64,000 bases of DNA from Eublepharis macularius (Eukaryota; Chordata; Lepidosauria; Squamata; Eublepharidae): assembly GCF_028583425.1 (NCBI RefSeq), contig NC_072794.1:30811232-30875231 (forward strand), read 5' to 3'. The position numbers were made by a program, and so were the translations under genes. The notes under the pieces were generated by a model that was not told the DNA's origin, did not search any database, and saw only the letters and a list, made by a program, of their open reading frames with translations. Shown in pieces: positions 35,701 to 45,104 of the stretch. How positions within the stretch are numbered: the first letter of the stretch is position 1; each line of letters begins with the position of its first letter.

Positions 35701-37504
35701 CATAAGGAAAACCCAGAATCACTCTGGCCACAACCAGGCAACTTTGGGCTATTCATGAGCTCTCAATCCAATCTAATTTGAAATTCCGAACCAGTTGGTT
35801 CCATTTAGCTATTGTGCCTAATAGCTGTCAACAGAAAAATGTATGTAGTTCAGTGCCTTTTGAAGGACTGGTGGTCATTATCACATCATGTAGCAAAGAG
35901 TCCCATAATAACATTTTGCGCTGCAAAGAATATCCTTCTTTTGCTTGTCCTAATTTCAACAGGTGACCCTAAGTTTTAGTTTTGTGAGAGTGAGAAAAAT
36001 GTATCCTCACTATGCACAGTTTTGTAGACCTCTCTCATGCACCTCTTTAGAAGTATTTTTTCTAAAGAGAAAAAGTCCAAACCCTTTTAGCCGCTTTTTC
36101 ACTCATATAGAAGGCATTCCTCCGTTACCTTTTCCAGTGCTAAGATATCTTTATTGAAATTAGACAACAGACCTGCACATGGTATTCCATATGTGTCTGC
36201 ACCACTAATTTGATACGGGTAGTTTTATTTTCAGTGATGTACAGATAGAGATTAGAGGCCAAGTTTCAGACAACAATCCTTTTTCTAAGCGCTGGATCCA
36301 GGCTAAACTGCAATATCCACCAATTCCCACTTCCAGACATAGTTTGATCCTTTCCCCCAAATCCTTAGCACAAATGTCTCTCTCTCTACCACTGCCACAC
36401 AAAGAGCTGACCAAGGCCTCTAGGTACAGGAAAAGCCCTCTTCAGAGATACATCTAAGCCCCTTAATAAACATTCCACTTTTATTAAAAGGAATTTTTAA
36501 AAGAAGTTAAACATTTGTTGCCATTTGACTTATGGGAAATATAAGGAAAAACACTTAGGCCAGGGTTAAGCAACCTTTTGGATTATGTGTCAAATGGTAG
36601 ATTGCCGAACAATTGAGTTTAGCACCAAGGACCAGTTCTGCACCCAAGGTGAGCCCTGGAGGCACTGGCGGCCACTCTTGGAGCTCAGCTGGGTCCCACA
36701 AGTACAGCCCTTGACTTTTCCCCTGCTCCTATCTGCTGGGGCATCTGTGCAGATAGACGTGGGTAGGGGGAGCTGGGGGCACTGGGTGCAAAAAGACTGC
36801 CTGCCTCTCAAATCAGCAGCATTCCAGCCCGCTGCGTAGTGAGGAACAAATCTGCTGCTGCTTTCCACCCTTATGGCCAGCGCAAAATCAATGAAGCAAC
36901 TTATTAAAGAAAAAAAGTCATGACATTCTAATACTATTTAATAATTTTTTAAAAAAATATAAACATATTAGGCTGCATTTCGAATAACGCATACATGATT
37001 CTGTCCCCTTATCACAGCAGAACATCATTTTTCACTGAAGTTCATACACACAACCATTCATCCATCCCTTTCCTGCCACATCGGAGGACTCGGAAGAAGA
37101 GAACATAGTAATGGCACATAAAACATAGTAAGTCAATCGAGAGAGACAGGGTCCTTTCCAGCCCCACTGATTTCAGAGTGTGAAACACATGCATAAATGT
37201 CTGACACGAGTCAGCCAAGGGTAACGTTTGAGTGCAGGCGCTTGATACGAATCACAAACACATTTAAACCCTACTGGCTTTCATTGGCAGCATGCCGCCA
37301 ATCAATGTCTGGAGAGTTCAAACGTGCTTGTGATTCGTGTCAAGAGCGCGCATTCACACGTTACACCTGGCTGACCCGCGTTAGACCCACTTGCTTTTTA
37401 CTCACAGCCAGCCAGCCAGCCAGGCGCTCACCCTCCTCCCCACGACACCACCTCAGCTTCCTTCCTCACCTGCTGGCGCCAGTGACCACTACGACTCTCT
37501 GCAT
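11601..37504 (-). CDS. HSD17B7: HSD17B7: 3-keto-steroid reductase / 17-beta-hydroxysteroid dehydrogenase 7
   Basis: Nine coding exons on the - strand sum to exactly 1005 bp: 334 residues and a stop (human 341). The order is 37470-37504, 28877-29080, 26322-26414, 19648-19762, 18373-18567, 16810-16914, 16213-16269, 12633-12731 and 11601-11702. All introns are GT-AG and all phases match. The product is a short-chain dehydrogenase/reductase of the ER membrane. In the known family it uses NADPH to reduce the 3-keto group of zymosterone-type intermediates in cholesterol synthesis, after NSDHL; it can also reduce estrone. Visible landmarks are the cofactor motif TGASSGIG split across exons 1 and 2, [21 protein letters not shown], the catalytic Ser in LIWTSS, and the catalytic pair in YSSSK. 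The sequence [15 protein letters not shown] is a likely membrane-contacting segment. No frame break is seen. The C terminus is shorter and differs from human. Confidence 0.95.
12633..12731 (-). CDS. HSD17B7: HSD17B7 coding exon 8
   Basis: It is 99 bp in phase 0, encoding [20 protein letters not shown] then [13 protein letters not shown]. The acceptor is TCTAG and the donor AAG|GTGAGT. It matches the human stretch starting VWLFHQKPE. Confidence 0.92.
13873..14015 (+). mobile_element. tRNA-derived SINE, left half (split)
   Basis: The head tttggtgtagtgattaagag through tctctcagccccactcacct. The copy stops at the inserted tail repeat and resumes at about 14103 with ttgttgtggggataataatg. Confidence 0.7.
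14016..14102 (-). mobile_element. 3'-tail repeat inserted into a SINE
   Basis: On the - strand: CATCTGACGAAGAGAACGTG, TCTCGAAAGCTTATGCTACA, then TTAGTCTTAAAGGTGCTACT. It divides the SINE at 13873-14190, so it is younger than that SINE. The family also occurs at 19888 (+), 29906-30088 (inverted pair), 46555 (-) and 56580 (-). Confidence 0.65.
14103..14190 (+). mobile_element. tRNA-derived SINE, right half (split)
   Basis: ttgttgtggggataataatg to gggcggcatacaaatcgaat; this completes the copy begun at 13873. Confidence 0.7.
15262..15375 (+). repeat. Diverged 3'-tail repeat copy
   Basis: Motifs ggtctttaaggcgctactga and ctacagaccaacacggctac match the family end. Close relatives are at 20600-20700. 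Confidence 0.5.
15655..15890 (+). mobile_element. tRNA-derived SINE (Sauria/MIR-like core)
   Basis: gagccagtgtggtgtcatgg, tttgaacctcactttgccat, cacagggttgttgtgaggat and a gaggtccaaacgaaataaac end. Related to the copy at 35132. Confidence 0.7.
16213..16269 (-). CDS. HSD17B7: HSD17B7 coding exon 7 (57 bp)
   Basis: A 19-codon exon, [19 protein letters not shown], corresponding to human RFFANAFTLTPYNGTEAL. The acceptor is GCTGCCAG and the donor CAG|GTAATG. It was found by homology because it is too short to stand out as an open frame. Confidence 0.9.
16655..16765 (-). mobile_element. tRNA-derived SINE fragment (Ala-type head)
   Basis: On the - strand: agcatcttccttgcttgcag then aaggtccctggttcagttcc, the tRNA-like head of the family also at 632. 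Confidence 0.55.
16810..16914 (-). CDS. HSD17B7: HSD17B7 coding exon 6
   Basis: It is 105 bp in phase 0. It encodes [20 protein letters not shown] then [15 protein letters not shown]. The CPG...T segment follows the catalytic helix, as in the family. The hydrophobic tail is the probable membrane-associated part. Confidence 0.92.
18373..18567 (-). CDS. HSD17B7: HSD17B7 coding exon 5 (catalytic exon)
   Basis: It is 195 bp in phase 0. It carries the catalytic Ser region LIWTSS and the catalytic YSSSK motif within [20 protein letters not shown]. The acceptor is TTGTCTTTGCAG and the donor CAG|GTGAGG. Confidence 0.95.
19648..19762 (-). CDS. HSD17B7: HSD17B7 coding exon 4
   Basis: It is 115 bp and encodes [20 protein letters not shown] then [18 protein letters not shown], a close match to the human segment. 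The acceptor is TTTCCAG and the donor ATG|GTAGGG. Confidence 0.95.
19888..19978 (+). repeat. 3'-tail repeat copy
   Basis: It contains catctgacgaagagaactgt, ggttctcaaaagcttatgct and ttagtcttaaaggtgctact. Same family as 14016 and 29906. Confidence 0.65.
20020..20190 (+). mobile_element. L2/CR1-type LINE 3' end
   Basis: gtttcagcatttcgtcaact to gagtctcagtgagaaaggca and a gcaaacaaacaaaca tail. The same 3' sequence occurs at 57230-57412. Confidence 0.6.
20600..20705 (+). repeat. Diverged 3'-tail repeat copy
   Basis: ggtctttaaggtgctactgg and gaatcttgctcttctgctac. Old copy, same family as 15262. Confidence 0.5.
21187..21290 (+). mobile_element. 5S rRNA-derived SINE fragment
   Basis: atgctaagcagtcctggtca and tttggacaggagaccgtcta resemble 5S rRNA (gctaagcagggtc...ggatgggagaccgc). 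Degraded; better copies are at 31193 and 59446. Confidence 0.5.
21740..22030 (+). mobile_element. Possible old solo LTR
   Basis: An AT-rich stretch with AATAAA at about 21960 followed by a T-rich run and ggacaccac, in the form of an R-U5 end. No internal retroviral genes were recognised near it. Ends are not defined and family and age are unknown. It is a fossil if real. Confidence 0.2.
22109..22440 (+). repeat. About 165-bp tandem-repeat element
   Basis: Two diverged units (about 22109-22279 and 22280-22440) share ttcatggaggaatggtcttt and a ggattctctttccttg...tcttca block. The same units occur at 59880-59970 plus 61915-62200, where a hAT element has inserted. Here the cttgtccttcacagg site is uninterrupted. 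Confidence 0.7.
22950..23957 (+). mobile_element. L2/CR1-clade LINE, internally deleted
   Basis: [13 protein letters not shown] (endonuclease part) at about 22972-23010 is followed directly by the end of the reverse transcriptase [17 protein letters not shown], then [20 protein letters not shown] and [20 protein letters not shown]. It ends in gagtctcagtgagaaaaggg and a taaataatgtaaacaaataa tail. The middle of the ORF is missing and frames shift. Confidence 0.75.
26322..26414 (-). CDS. HSD17B7: HSD17B7 coding exon 3
   Basis: It is 93 bp with acceptor CTGTGTAG (T-poor but usable) and donor AG|GTAAAG. It encodes [18 protein letters not shown] and on to [11 protein letters not shown] is the conserved short-chain dehydrogenase motif that stabilises the central sheet. 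Both phases fit. Confidence 0.92.
27161..27398 (+). mobile_element. tRNA-derived SINE with MIR-like core
   Basis: gccagtttggtgtagtggtt, caggtttgattcctcacgcc, ccttgggtcagtcacagctt and an end of ggcggtatataaatcaaatg. Near full length; HSD17B7 intron 2. Confidence 0.75.
28877..29080 (-). CDS. HSD17B7: HSD17B7 coding exon 2
   Basis: The acceptor TTTCTGTTGCAG is followed by C GGA ATT GGA, which completes the SGIG loop. The exon reads through [12 protein letters not shown] and [14 protein letters not shown] to KEIKK and ends AG|GTACAC. At 204 bp it holds the second strand, with the NADP-type CRN motif, and the Asp of VDV. Confidence 0.95.
29906..30088. repeat. Near-perfect 75-bp inverted repeat (tail-repeat pair)
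   Basis: Arms 29906-29980 and 30014-30088 are reverse complements with one mismatch, around a 33-bp loop. Each arm is the family tail, gcttatgctacaataaag and ttagtcttaaag. HSD17B7 intron 1. The transcript could form a long hairpin. Confidence 0.9.
31193..31375 (+). mobile_element. 5S rRNA-derived SINE
   Basis: gcttggatgctaagcagggt, tatttggatgggtgaagacc and the tail ggcaggcaatggcaaaccac. The 5S part resembles the internal promoter boxes of 5S rRNA. The tail is shared with the copy at 59446. Confidence 0.75.
32037..32352. repeat. Foldback arms beside an unnamed element
   Basis: The arm at about 32300-32352 (aatttgaattggaaaatttt, then aaatcccacatcactggg) is the reverse complement of the arm at about 33447-33503. 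A weaker arm, gatgtgggataaaatggaac, is at 32041. These flank the 32401-33421 element. Confidence 0.55.
32401..33421. mobile_element. Unnamed DNA element with GATTCCGCA termini
   Basis: The left end gggggattccgcatga and right end reverse complement gggtgattccgcacga form short inverted repeats about 1021 bp apart. Related motifs recur inside (attccacatta at 32494, attccgcatgatt at 33224). A direct repeat, cgttgctacacataaacgtt, occurs at about 32640 and 32702. No transposase frame is seen, so it is non-autonomous. I found no clean target duplication. Confidence 0.55.
33513..33650 (+). repeat. Diverged 3'-tail repeat copy
   Basis: gggagtagccaggttagtct and tttgttagtctttaaaggtg. An old member of the tail family, next to the foldback arm at 33447-33503. 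Confidence 0.45.
35132..35385 (+). mobile_element. tRNA-derived SINE (Sauria/MIR-like)
   Basis: gagccagtatagcgtatggg (head partly duplicated), caggtccaaatccctgctct, cacagggttgttgtgaggat and an end of ggtacaaataaataaaac. Confidence 0.7.
37470..37504 (-). CDS. HSD17B7: HSD17B7 coding exon 1 (start codon)
   Basis: It encodes [11 protein letters not shown] plus two bases of a split Ser codon, then donor GTGAGG. This is the first strand and half of the TGxxxGxG cofactor loop. The start matches the human N terminus MRKVVLITGAS. It sits in GC-rich promoter DNA. The intron to exon 2 is 8.4 kb. Confidence 0.93.
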
Positions 37505-37807
37505 GATGCGAAGGGCTCGAGGGGGATGAATGAAGGCAAGAATACAGCCCTGCCGTGGACTATAGGAACAGCGGAAAGGTCCCACCCCCGACATCATGAG
37601 GCCACGCCCCAAGCCCCCTCGCCAACCAGTAGCGACTGAGCATAGGAATCCCCGCCCCCATTCGAGCCGGGCTCTTCCCCCAGTTCCGAAGCGGCTCATA
37701 TCCCGCACGCCGTATTCGTTTCAGTCCATCTTAAGCCACGCCCCTTCCCTCGCTGCCTCCCGCCAATCAGGGGGCCGGCCCAGGCGCTAATGAGCGTGGA
37801 GGAGAGC

Positions 37808-37816
37808 GTGGCGTGA
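37808..37816 (-). promoter_or_regulatory. Candidate sterol regulatory element
   Basis: The - strand reads TCACGCCAC, a perfect match to the SRE consensus TCACNCCAC bound by SREBP. It lies about 300 bp upstream of the HSD17B7 ATG. CCAAT boxes (NF-Y sites) lie 40 bp downstream and 45-125 bp upstream of it. Human HSD17B7 is a known sterol-regulated gene, and SRE plus NF-Y is the standard arrangement. A nine-base match can arise by chance, so this remains inference. Confidence 0.45.
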
Positions 37817-38999
37817 CTGTAGCCCCATGACGGGCAGAAGGGAAGCTCGGGAGGCGGGCCAATTCCGTGGGCCGTGAGCGTTCGGTGGGCGGGCGATTCG
37901 CTGTTCATTGGGTGGCGCTGCGGGCTTCTCAATTGGCGGAGCGGCGGCAACGCTTCACAAATTCTAATCCAGCTTCTGAAAGGGCGCAGAAAGTGGCAAA
38001 CAGCCGCATTTGCCCACGCTGAATATCCTGGGCACGAAACCAGGTTAACGCAACACCCTACCGAAAACACCACAGAATATTGTTCATGCCTTCGAGCTGC
38101 TTCCTTCTTCAGATATGTAAAGCATATTCCTGGAGTATAGCTAACTACAGCTTCAAGAGCTGTAAAAGCTAAATTAAGCTTCCAGAGACAGAAGATGTCT
38201 ACCTGTGTGAAAGCCAGGTGCTGGGAACAAGTGACAAGGAAGGGATGCTTTTCCTTCATGAACTTTCCCACAAGGCATTTTAAAAGGAACTTTTGGAAAG
38301 ACACAGTGGTGTGTGATTGTATTTCACAACCACAAAGCGTACTTCTGAAACATACCTGTACATTTTCTTTTGCTTGTGGGCACACACCTGCATTGTTGCT
38401 TAGGTCATATTGTGTGTCATTTAGAAGCCTAGATAAGCAAGAGAAAATCATCAGAGCTGGAAATCTGATAGCAGTAGTGATAACGAAGAAGATTTGGATT
38501 TTGGAGCTGCAATACGGTTACTTTGGAATGGTGCAATCTCCTCCCTCCCTCCAGCACAAGGTTTAGGTGGTTACATGTTTTAAAAGCATTTGGCTGGCTC
38601 CTGTTGGAAACAGGATACTGATCTTTTGGCTAGTGTGGTAGGAATCTGGTTACGGTTTTTAGTGGGACGCTTAGTGTTTTGTATCTCTTTTACTAGCACA
38701 CCAAGGACCATTGGGAAACACTTCACATACACTTCTTCCAACCCTTATCATATATAGTAGATACCAGTGTCATTCTGTCTTACAATCTTACGCCGTGTAC
38801 AATTGTTGTACAGTTCTCATGCGTTCTTGGGTTCCTCCTCCTGATTTGTTCATTCGAGTTGCAATTTCAGCTGTAATTTTCTCTCAAATGCCAGGGCTCT
38901 GTTAACCGTTATTATGAGCAAGCTGGATGAAAATATATCCATGATTCCCTGACTGAGATGAGGTTGGTTGTCACAAGTGTAGGGCTTTTCAGTGAGCAG

Positions 39000-39115
39000 C
39001 ACCACTTTGCAGCATAATAGTTAGACTGCTGTACTGGATGGGTGACCTTAAGCCAATCACACTCTCTCAACCTAGCCTACCCCACAGGGTTGTTTTGCCG
39101 ATAAAATAGAAAGGG
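39000..39115 (+). mobile_element. tRNA-derived SINE fragment
   Basis: gggtgaccttaagccaatca and accccacagggttgttttgc, a core fragment. Confidence 0.5.
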
Positions 39116-40279
39116 GAGGCATGGATTCCTCCTTCCTCTGGATGGAAGAAAGTTCCAACCAAATTATAATAGCATTTAGAATGGTATCTCCTGTGAGGTC
39201 TATGGAGCTAGCTCCCTCTTGGCCTTTAGAAAATAGTTCAAGACAATCTTGTTCTTGTAAGTCTTCGGCCACCCGCTGCATGACATCAATGCTCCACAAC
39301 ACTTGTATGTGAACAAACACACACTGATGGCACATCTCTCTGACAGCACCCTGCCCCCACCCACATGAAGAACTCAACAACAGAAAGCACAAAGGAAACA
39401 TAGTACTCTTGGATGCAAGGAGAACCGTGCAGCGACCAGTAGGCGTATGGGAATTAACGTGCTTCAGGGGGCTCCACAGTGGTGGGTTCAATTCCCCTTG
39501 TGCAGCCATGTTCCATATAGCAAAGCAGAAAGATAGGCAAGAAACCATGACCACTGTGACCAGGTTACTCACCCGAGCTGACCCATCTTCTAGGCATACT
39601 TAGATAATCACCTAAGGTGCCAGTCTGTCCCAGAGCTGGAAGAGCGCCCAGGATTGCAGGATAAGCCACAGCAGGTAGCACTATGATGAGGCACTCAGTA
39701 GGCAGGCAGGGGCTTCCCCCATCGCTGGATCCTGGTGGGATGGGAGGTTTGCTGCTGCTGCATCACCTAAGCAGTGAGTGGCTCCAGGATGGGATTGGGA
39801 GGCATGGTGCCATGGCAAAGGATCAGTGCCAGGTTGAGGATCGGTGGTGGGGCGCCACAGCAAGCTGCAGCCCTGGTCCTAGTGAAAGTAGCCTGAGTGG
39901 AGGCAGCTTTCCTGCAGCATGGGGTGGGGTGGGGGGGTTCATTCACCAAAAACCTACTAATGTGCTCTAGCAATTGTTTGCCACTGCAACTGATTGCTTA
40001 AGTGCATTATCCAATGTATGTGCAAGCAGCCCAGGACAGCAAAAGCATAAGGCTCAACAGCACATTCCCAGAAGGCATCACTGTCACCTCTCCAATAACT
40101 CCCTGGGGGACAACACCCTCATGGGATGGCTTTGCCTCCTGCAAAAGGGGAAGCTGCTGACCAGTAGGAAAACAGAAGGCAGGATTAGAACTTGCACCTC
40201 ACATACACCCAAGCAGAACTCTAGCCACACACCCAACTGGGCTCACAGGGAAACAAACAATAAATCGGTTATTAGAAAT

Positions 40280-40411
40280 GGCCGTTTCCACACGGCTTAC
40301 CTTTTGCCGGAACATAGCGTGTTTTCACGCGATAACAGCGTCTTCCTGAGGTGATTTCGCTCAGGAAGACACTGTGTTCCGGCAAAAGGTAAGCCAAGTG
40401 GAAACGGACAA
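40280..40411. mobile_element. Foldback MITE, GGCCGTTTCCAC type
   Basis: ggccgtttccacacggctta, then ccttttgccggaaca, is mirrored by tgttccggcaaaagg, then taagccaagtggaaacggac. About 130 bp. A second copy with the same termini is at 58847-59000. Confidence 0.75.
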
Positions 40412-41954
40412 TGCCCCAGTAATCTTGGTTTCAAAACCAACCAGCCAGGAAAGGCAGGACTGCAGAGAAAGGCCTTGTGTGCTCAAGGCTCCCAGTACCA
40501 CCCTCGCATGGGCTTCGGCACCTGACAGCACCTGGAAAACATCCTGGGCACATCTGTTTTGCACAGTAGGACACAATCACTTTGGGATAGATTGTTCATG
40601 CTGATGGGTCACCACCGATGGATATCATTTTACCTTCCCATGCACCCATCCTTACACTGCATTCAGAAGGTCCTGTTCCTATTCATCACAGCCACCTGCA
40701 TGCGCCATCCCTTCCCCCATCAGTGATGGGGGGGGATTGTGCAACCTGAGGAACCTGCACATCCCCCTTGTTAGAGCACAACTTTGCAGATGTGTCAGCT
40801 CCCCCCTTCCCACAAGGGTCCTGTATCAAAGATAATAATTTGTTTTGTGTGTGTACAGGAGGATGCCATGAGGAGTTTCCACCTTAGTTCCCAACATGCC
40901 TAAGGTCAGATCTGGCCTAGGCCTAAGAGTTTATGAGAAAAGCACTTATTTTACAAGAAGGCGCAGCGGCTACCTCAGACAAGTTCAGAAAGGAGCTAAG
41001 ACTGAGGGCCAAACTAGATGGTTTTTTTTAAGAGTTCAGTTTAGGGTCCCTACATCCAAGTTGGGTTCCCTGCAGCCCCACAGCAGCTGTGGGGAACAGC
41101 TATTATTAAAAAAATACAGAATCTGTTTGGATTTGGAATGCTGCCATGGGAGGAGAAAAGGCTCCTGCCCCCACTCAGGCCATCTTCTGCACTGAAACAG
41201 TGCAAGGTGTGTGTGTGTGATTTCCCTGTGAAGCAACAAAAACATGGAAATAACGCCCCCCCCCCAGTGCTCTTCAGTGTGGAAAACATCTGGGGGGAGG
41301 CAGGAATCCTTCCTCCCCCGGTGGTGGCATGCTGAGCCTAAATGAGCTTCACTTTAATTTTTAATAGTCATTTTCCTCAGCTGCTATGTGGCTGCATGGA
41401 ACCTGAGTTGGGTTTGGAGAACCTAGACCAAAATCTCAGAAAAAACCCTTAACATTTCGTTTGGTTTTGAGGAATGTGGTTTTGAAAAGTCACCAAAGTC
41501 TTGTCGTAAGAGCTGCCAATTTTGGGTGAGGGAGGACTTGACCTTGGATTGAAAAACATGTTAGTGTGTTTTAAAGGCAGCAAAAGCATTCTCAAACACC
41601 TCCACCCCTACATTTGGCCTAAAACAGCAAGTGGAGAATACATATTGTAAACGCCTGGTTTCTATCTCTTAGGCATTTTTTGAACACCTGGATCAGTAAA
41701 GGAGTTTCTCCTCACTTTTCCACATGTGATTTGTGTACCATTTTGAGTATTTTAATACAAAAACAGTGTTAAAAGGCTATGGAAAACTAAAAATATCTCT
41801 CCCTCCAAAAAAAATCTTTTGTTTTTTTTAAAACCTACCAATGTAGTACTTTCATTCTTTCTACTAGAAACTGAAAGTTGATGAGTGTCCATTGTCTGGA
41901 GCAGGAATTGTATCTTCTCCATCAGCTCAAAAGCTTAAGTTTAGAAACTTCATG

Positions 41955-42128
41955 GGGTAGGACTGTGACTCAGTGATGGAGCATCTACTTTGCATCCAGT
42001 TTCAATCCGCCGCACAGTTAAAAGAATAAAGTAGTAGGTGATGTGAAAAACCCTAAGGGGAGTTGCTGCCAGTCGAACTAGACAATACTGACCTTGATAG
42101 GCCAATGGTCTGAGGCAATCTCAGTAAG
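41955..42128 (+). mobile_element. tRNA-derived SINE (Ala-type head)
   Basis: gactcagtgatggagcatct, agtagtaggtgatgtgaaaa and gaccttgataggccaatggt. Directly followed by another copy of the same family. Confidence 0.7.
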
Positions 42129-42520
42129 GAGCTATGGCTCAGGGCTTTGCATGTCGAACTTCTCAGGTTCAGTCCCTGGCAGTTCCAGTTGAAAGGATCA
42201 GGTAATAGGTGATGTGGAAAATCTCAGCCTGATACTTTGGTGGGCTGCCAGCCTCCAGGTGGTAGCTGGAGATCTCTTGGAATCAGATCTCCAGGCAACA
42301 GAGAAAAGTTCCCCTGGAGAAAATGGCTGCTCTGAAGTGTGAATTCTATGGCATTATAGAGGCCCCTCCCTTCCCCAAACCCCAACCTCTCCAAGCTCAA
42401 CCGCCAAAATCTCCAGGAAATTCCCAACCTGGGCCTGACAACCCAGCTGACCTTGATAGGCCAAGTGTCTGAGATTCAATATAAATTAGCTTCCTGTATG
42501 TCTCATGTGTTCATCTTCCT
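42129..42520 (+). mobile_element. tRNA-derived SINE split by a foldback element
   Basis: tatggctcagggctttgcat to aataggtgatgtggaaaatc, then the 42241-42446 insertion. It resumes with gaccttgataggccaagtgt and an end of cttcctgtatgtctcatgtg. Confidence 0.7.
42241..42446 (-). mobile_element. Foldback element inserted in a SINE
   Basis: It begins tgggctgccagcctccaggt and ends acctgggcctgacaaccca. It is the reversed form of the family at 2934 and 49391. It interrupts the SINE, so it moved after the SINE did. Confidence 0.65.
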
Positions 42521-44105
42521 GTGTGTGGGGGCTGGGCCTCTCGGCCTAACTTCAGAATTTTCTAGTCATGCAGTGTGTTTGACACGCTGTACAAGTCCCT
42601 TTTGCCAGAAGAAGCAACAGCTGTTCCCGTGGATCATTTCAGAATGGAAATAAAACTGAAGATAATTCTCCAATTGTGGCAGCTGCTCCCACATGCTTTG
42701 AACTTCTTCATCAATGGCTGTGGTGATACAGAAGCAGCTCTTTATTCCATTTCCTCCATTGGTCTTACTGAGACATTGGACCTAATCATGGTAGTACATG
42801 ACTTTGGGGGCGGGAGAGAGATTTGATTCCCCCCGTTTCTCCTGCCAGATTCTACTTGATTGAGATGCATTTCTCCCCAACTATAGGGGAAGAAGTAGCG
42901 TTGCCTGGTCCCCTTACCCTCTCAGCAGGGGGAAGCTGGCATGCACATGCACACTCCTGGGCAGGTATGATGATTTCACTCCCAGAAGTGATGTCCTCAT
43001 GCTCAATGGAAGTGTGCCCACTGCGCCCTGGCCCGGGAGGTTTTTTGCCTCCTAGGACTATCCCCTTAGCCTCCCCCGCCCCTCCACACTGGTCAGGTGA
43101 CAGGTGACAGGTGGCAGAGGCTGGGAGTGGGGGGATCTGGCAACCCTAGGATGAAGCCAAACTGAGGCCCTTGACAGCCACTATGTCCAATATACATACT
43201 GACAGGGCTGACCACACTCCACATTCAATACACAGGCAGCAACATGTTCCCCCCACCCCCAAAAAAGAACCTTCTTATTTACAAATGGATCATTTTACAG
43301 GAATACAGCTTGATTCTGTCCTTACAGAGAATAAATAAACAAACTATACACTGGTATCTAAGTCTCCATTTCTACATACAGAACTGTTTGGGAACAAATA
43401 GGACAGTTTTAAATAAAAGAATAAGAAGCCTGGAATATATTTTTCCTCAAGCTGGAAGGAATATGGCCCTCCGGGGATCTTGCTGTACTAGAGGGACCAA
43501 TTAGCCATAACAGTAACTTAGAACATCTCAGAGGAATGTGTTCTGTATTCAAGAGAATGGTGTACAAGACAAGAGATACTACAACTACAAACAAGCAGCA
43601 AGCCTAATGTCTAATATTATAAACTGGGGGTCAGGCTCCAAAGAACTGTACCCACAAGGGGTTTTGAGCCCATGTGTTTTGAGCAACAGTACCCACACTG
43701 CAAGGCAAATACCTTCTGAACTAAAGGGAGCATTCAACCACAATGATATGAGCATTGTGGGTGCAAAGGAAAAAAGGTAAAAAATGTTAAGTTAGCACTT
43801 TGGGTCCTAGTTTAACACCAACTGGGGACATACTTCCACAATGGAAATTTTGCCATCGCAATTGCCTGCTTTAGAGATTAAACTTGTAGACCAGTTCAAA
43901 TCTGATACCTTAGGTTATGCCTCAGGCATAACTTGCTTTTGCTTTTAAAAAAATTGATCAAGAAATTAGTTTTGTCTTTTTTAAAAGTTGTAGATATGTA
44001 CCTTTAGTTTGCTTTTACTTTAGAAATTGGGAATTAAAATGTCTTCCCAAATTTGTTTCAGCACCTTGTCAAGTCTTCCACAATTCCACAAAGGAACTAT
44101 AGAAT

Positions 44106-44498
44106 AGGCTTGCCAGTCCCCCCAACCCCCAGCCTTCACCTCGGCCACCTCTCACCTGGCTGGAGGGCGGAAAGGTGCGGGAATACGGCGGTGGGGCAAA
44201 GCATGCTCCCAAGCGCCCCCGTGCCCCGCATTGCACCAGGAATGATGTCATTCCTGGCATGACGCAAAAGTAATGGGTCACAGTGGGGGCTGATTGAGTG
44301 AAAATTGGCGCCTTATTTACTGTCTGAGGCTGGTTTTCATTCAATCTGCCCCCAGCATGACCCATTACTTCACTCCAGGAATGACATCAGTACTGGCGCA
44401 ACATAGCGCACTGTGGAGCATGCGCACAAGGGAGCTAAGTACCCCTCCCCGAGTCGCCTCATCCTCCGGTTTGGACCCCCAGGGACCTGGCAACCCTA
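44106..44498. mobile_element. Foldback element, ttgccagtcccc / ctggcaaccct ends
   Basis: The left inner arm ggaatgatgtcattcctggc, then taatgggtcacagtgggggc, is mirrored on the right by gcccccagcatgacccatta, then aggaatgacatcagtactgg. About 390 bp. Less symmetric relatives lie at about 42900-43150 and 52970-53285. Confidence 0.6.
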
Positions 44499-45104
44499 GT
44501 ACAGATCAAGAGGTAGGCTCAAGCTCAAAGCCTTCCATGTCAGAGGCATGTTCCAGAAGTGCAGCCTGTAAGAAGAAAAAGAGCATGCCAGCAAGCTGCA
44601 ACTGGGTCATGGCAACCCAATCCACAAGGCATTCCAGGAAAGAGATTAGCGCAGGTAGCTTGCCATTTTCTTCCTCCACACAGCAACCTGTCTTCAGGGC
44701 TGGTTCCAGGTTTTGGGAGGCCTTATGCTCAGGGTCCCCTCTACGCCTGCTCTTAGCTCCCCTTCTTGCCCTCCCATCCATGTGCTCCACCTGCCTGTGC
44801 ATCCTTCCTCTCCCCACTCACAAGCTCTCCTACCATCTGCAGTCATAGCTGCCCACACTGCCTGCATACCCTTTCCCTGATGGTGCTGGGTGCAGCTACA
44901 AGTGCCACTGTCATGGCTACCAGGAATGCTGATGTTTTGTGCACTGCCCCACATGCATATGCAGCTGAGAGCAGAAGTGACAGCACTCGCAAGCAGGCAG
45001 TGGAAGGAGGTGAGTGCAGGCATCAGAGGAGATGCGTAACATCAGTAGCAGTGGGCCCTACCAAATACCACAGGCCCTGGCAGCTGCCCCAGTGCCATGT
45101 GCTA

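Larger units (their letters stand above)
37370..38000 (-). promoter_or_regulatory. GC-rich promoter region of HSD17B7
   Basis: CpG density rises sharply here against an AT-rich background. The block spans the HSD17B7 start codon and about 500 bp upstream of it. CCAAT or ATTGG boxes are seen at about 37763-37767, 37859-37863, 37907-37911 and 37932-37936, along with GC boxes (GGGCGGG, CCCCGCCCCC). I see no TATA box. This is the usual form of a housekeeping-type promoter. It may also fire divergently, but no gene was found to the right before DDR2. Confidence 0.7.

Noticed and set aside
37696-38451. Long 251-codon open frame on the - strand
   Set aside because: It runs through the GC-rich HSD17B7 promoter, resembles no family, and has no splice or start context. 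It is likely chance openness in GC-rich DNA.
44294-44848. 184-codon open frame
   Set aside because: It lies largely in the foldback element at 44106-44498, and its composition is that of repeat DNA.
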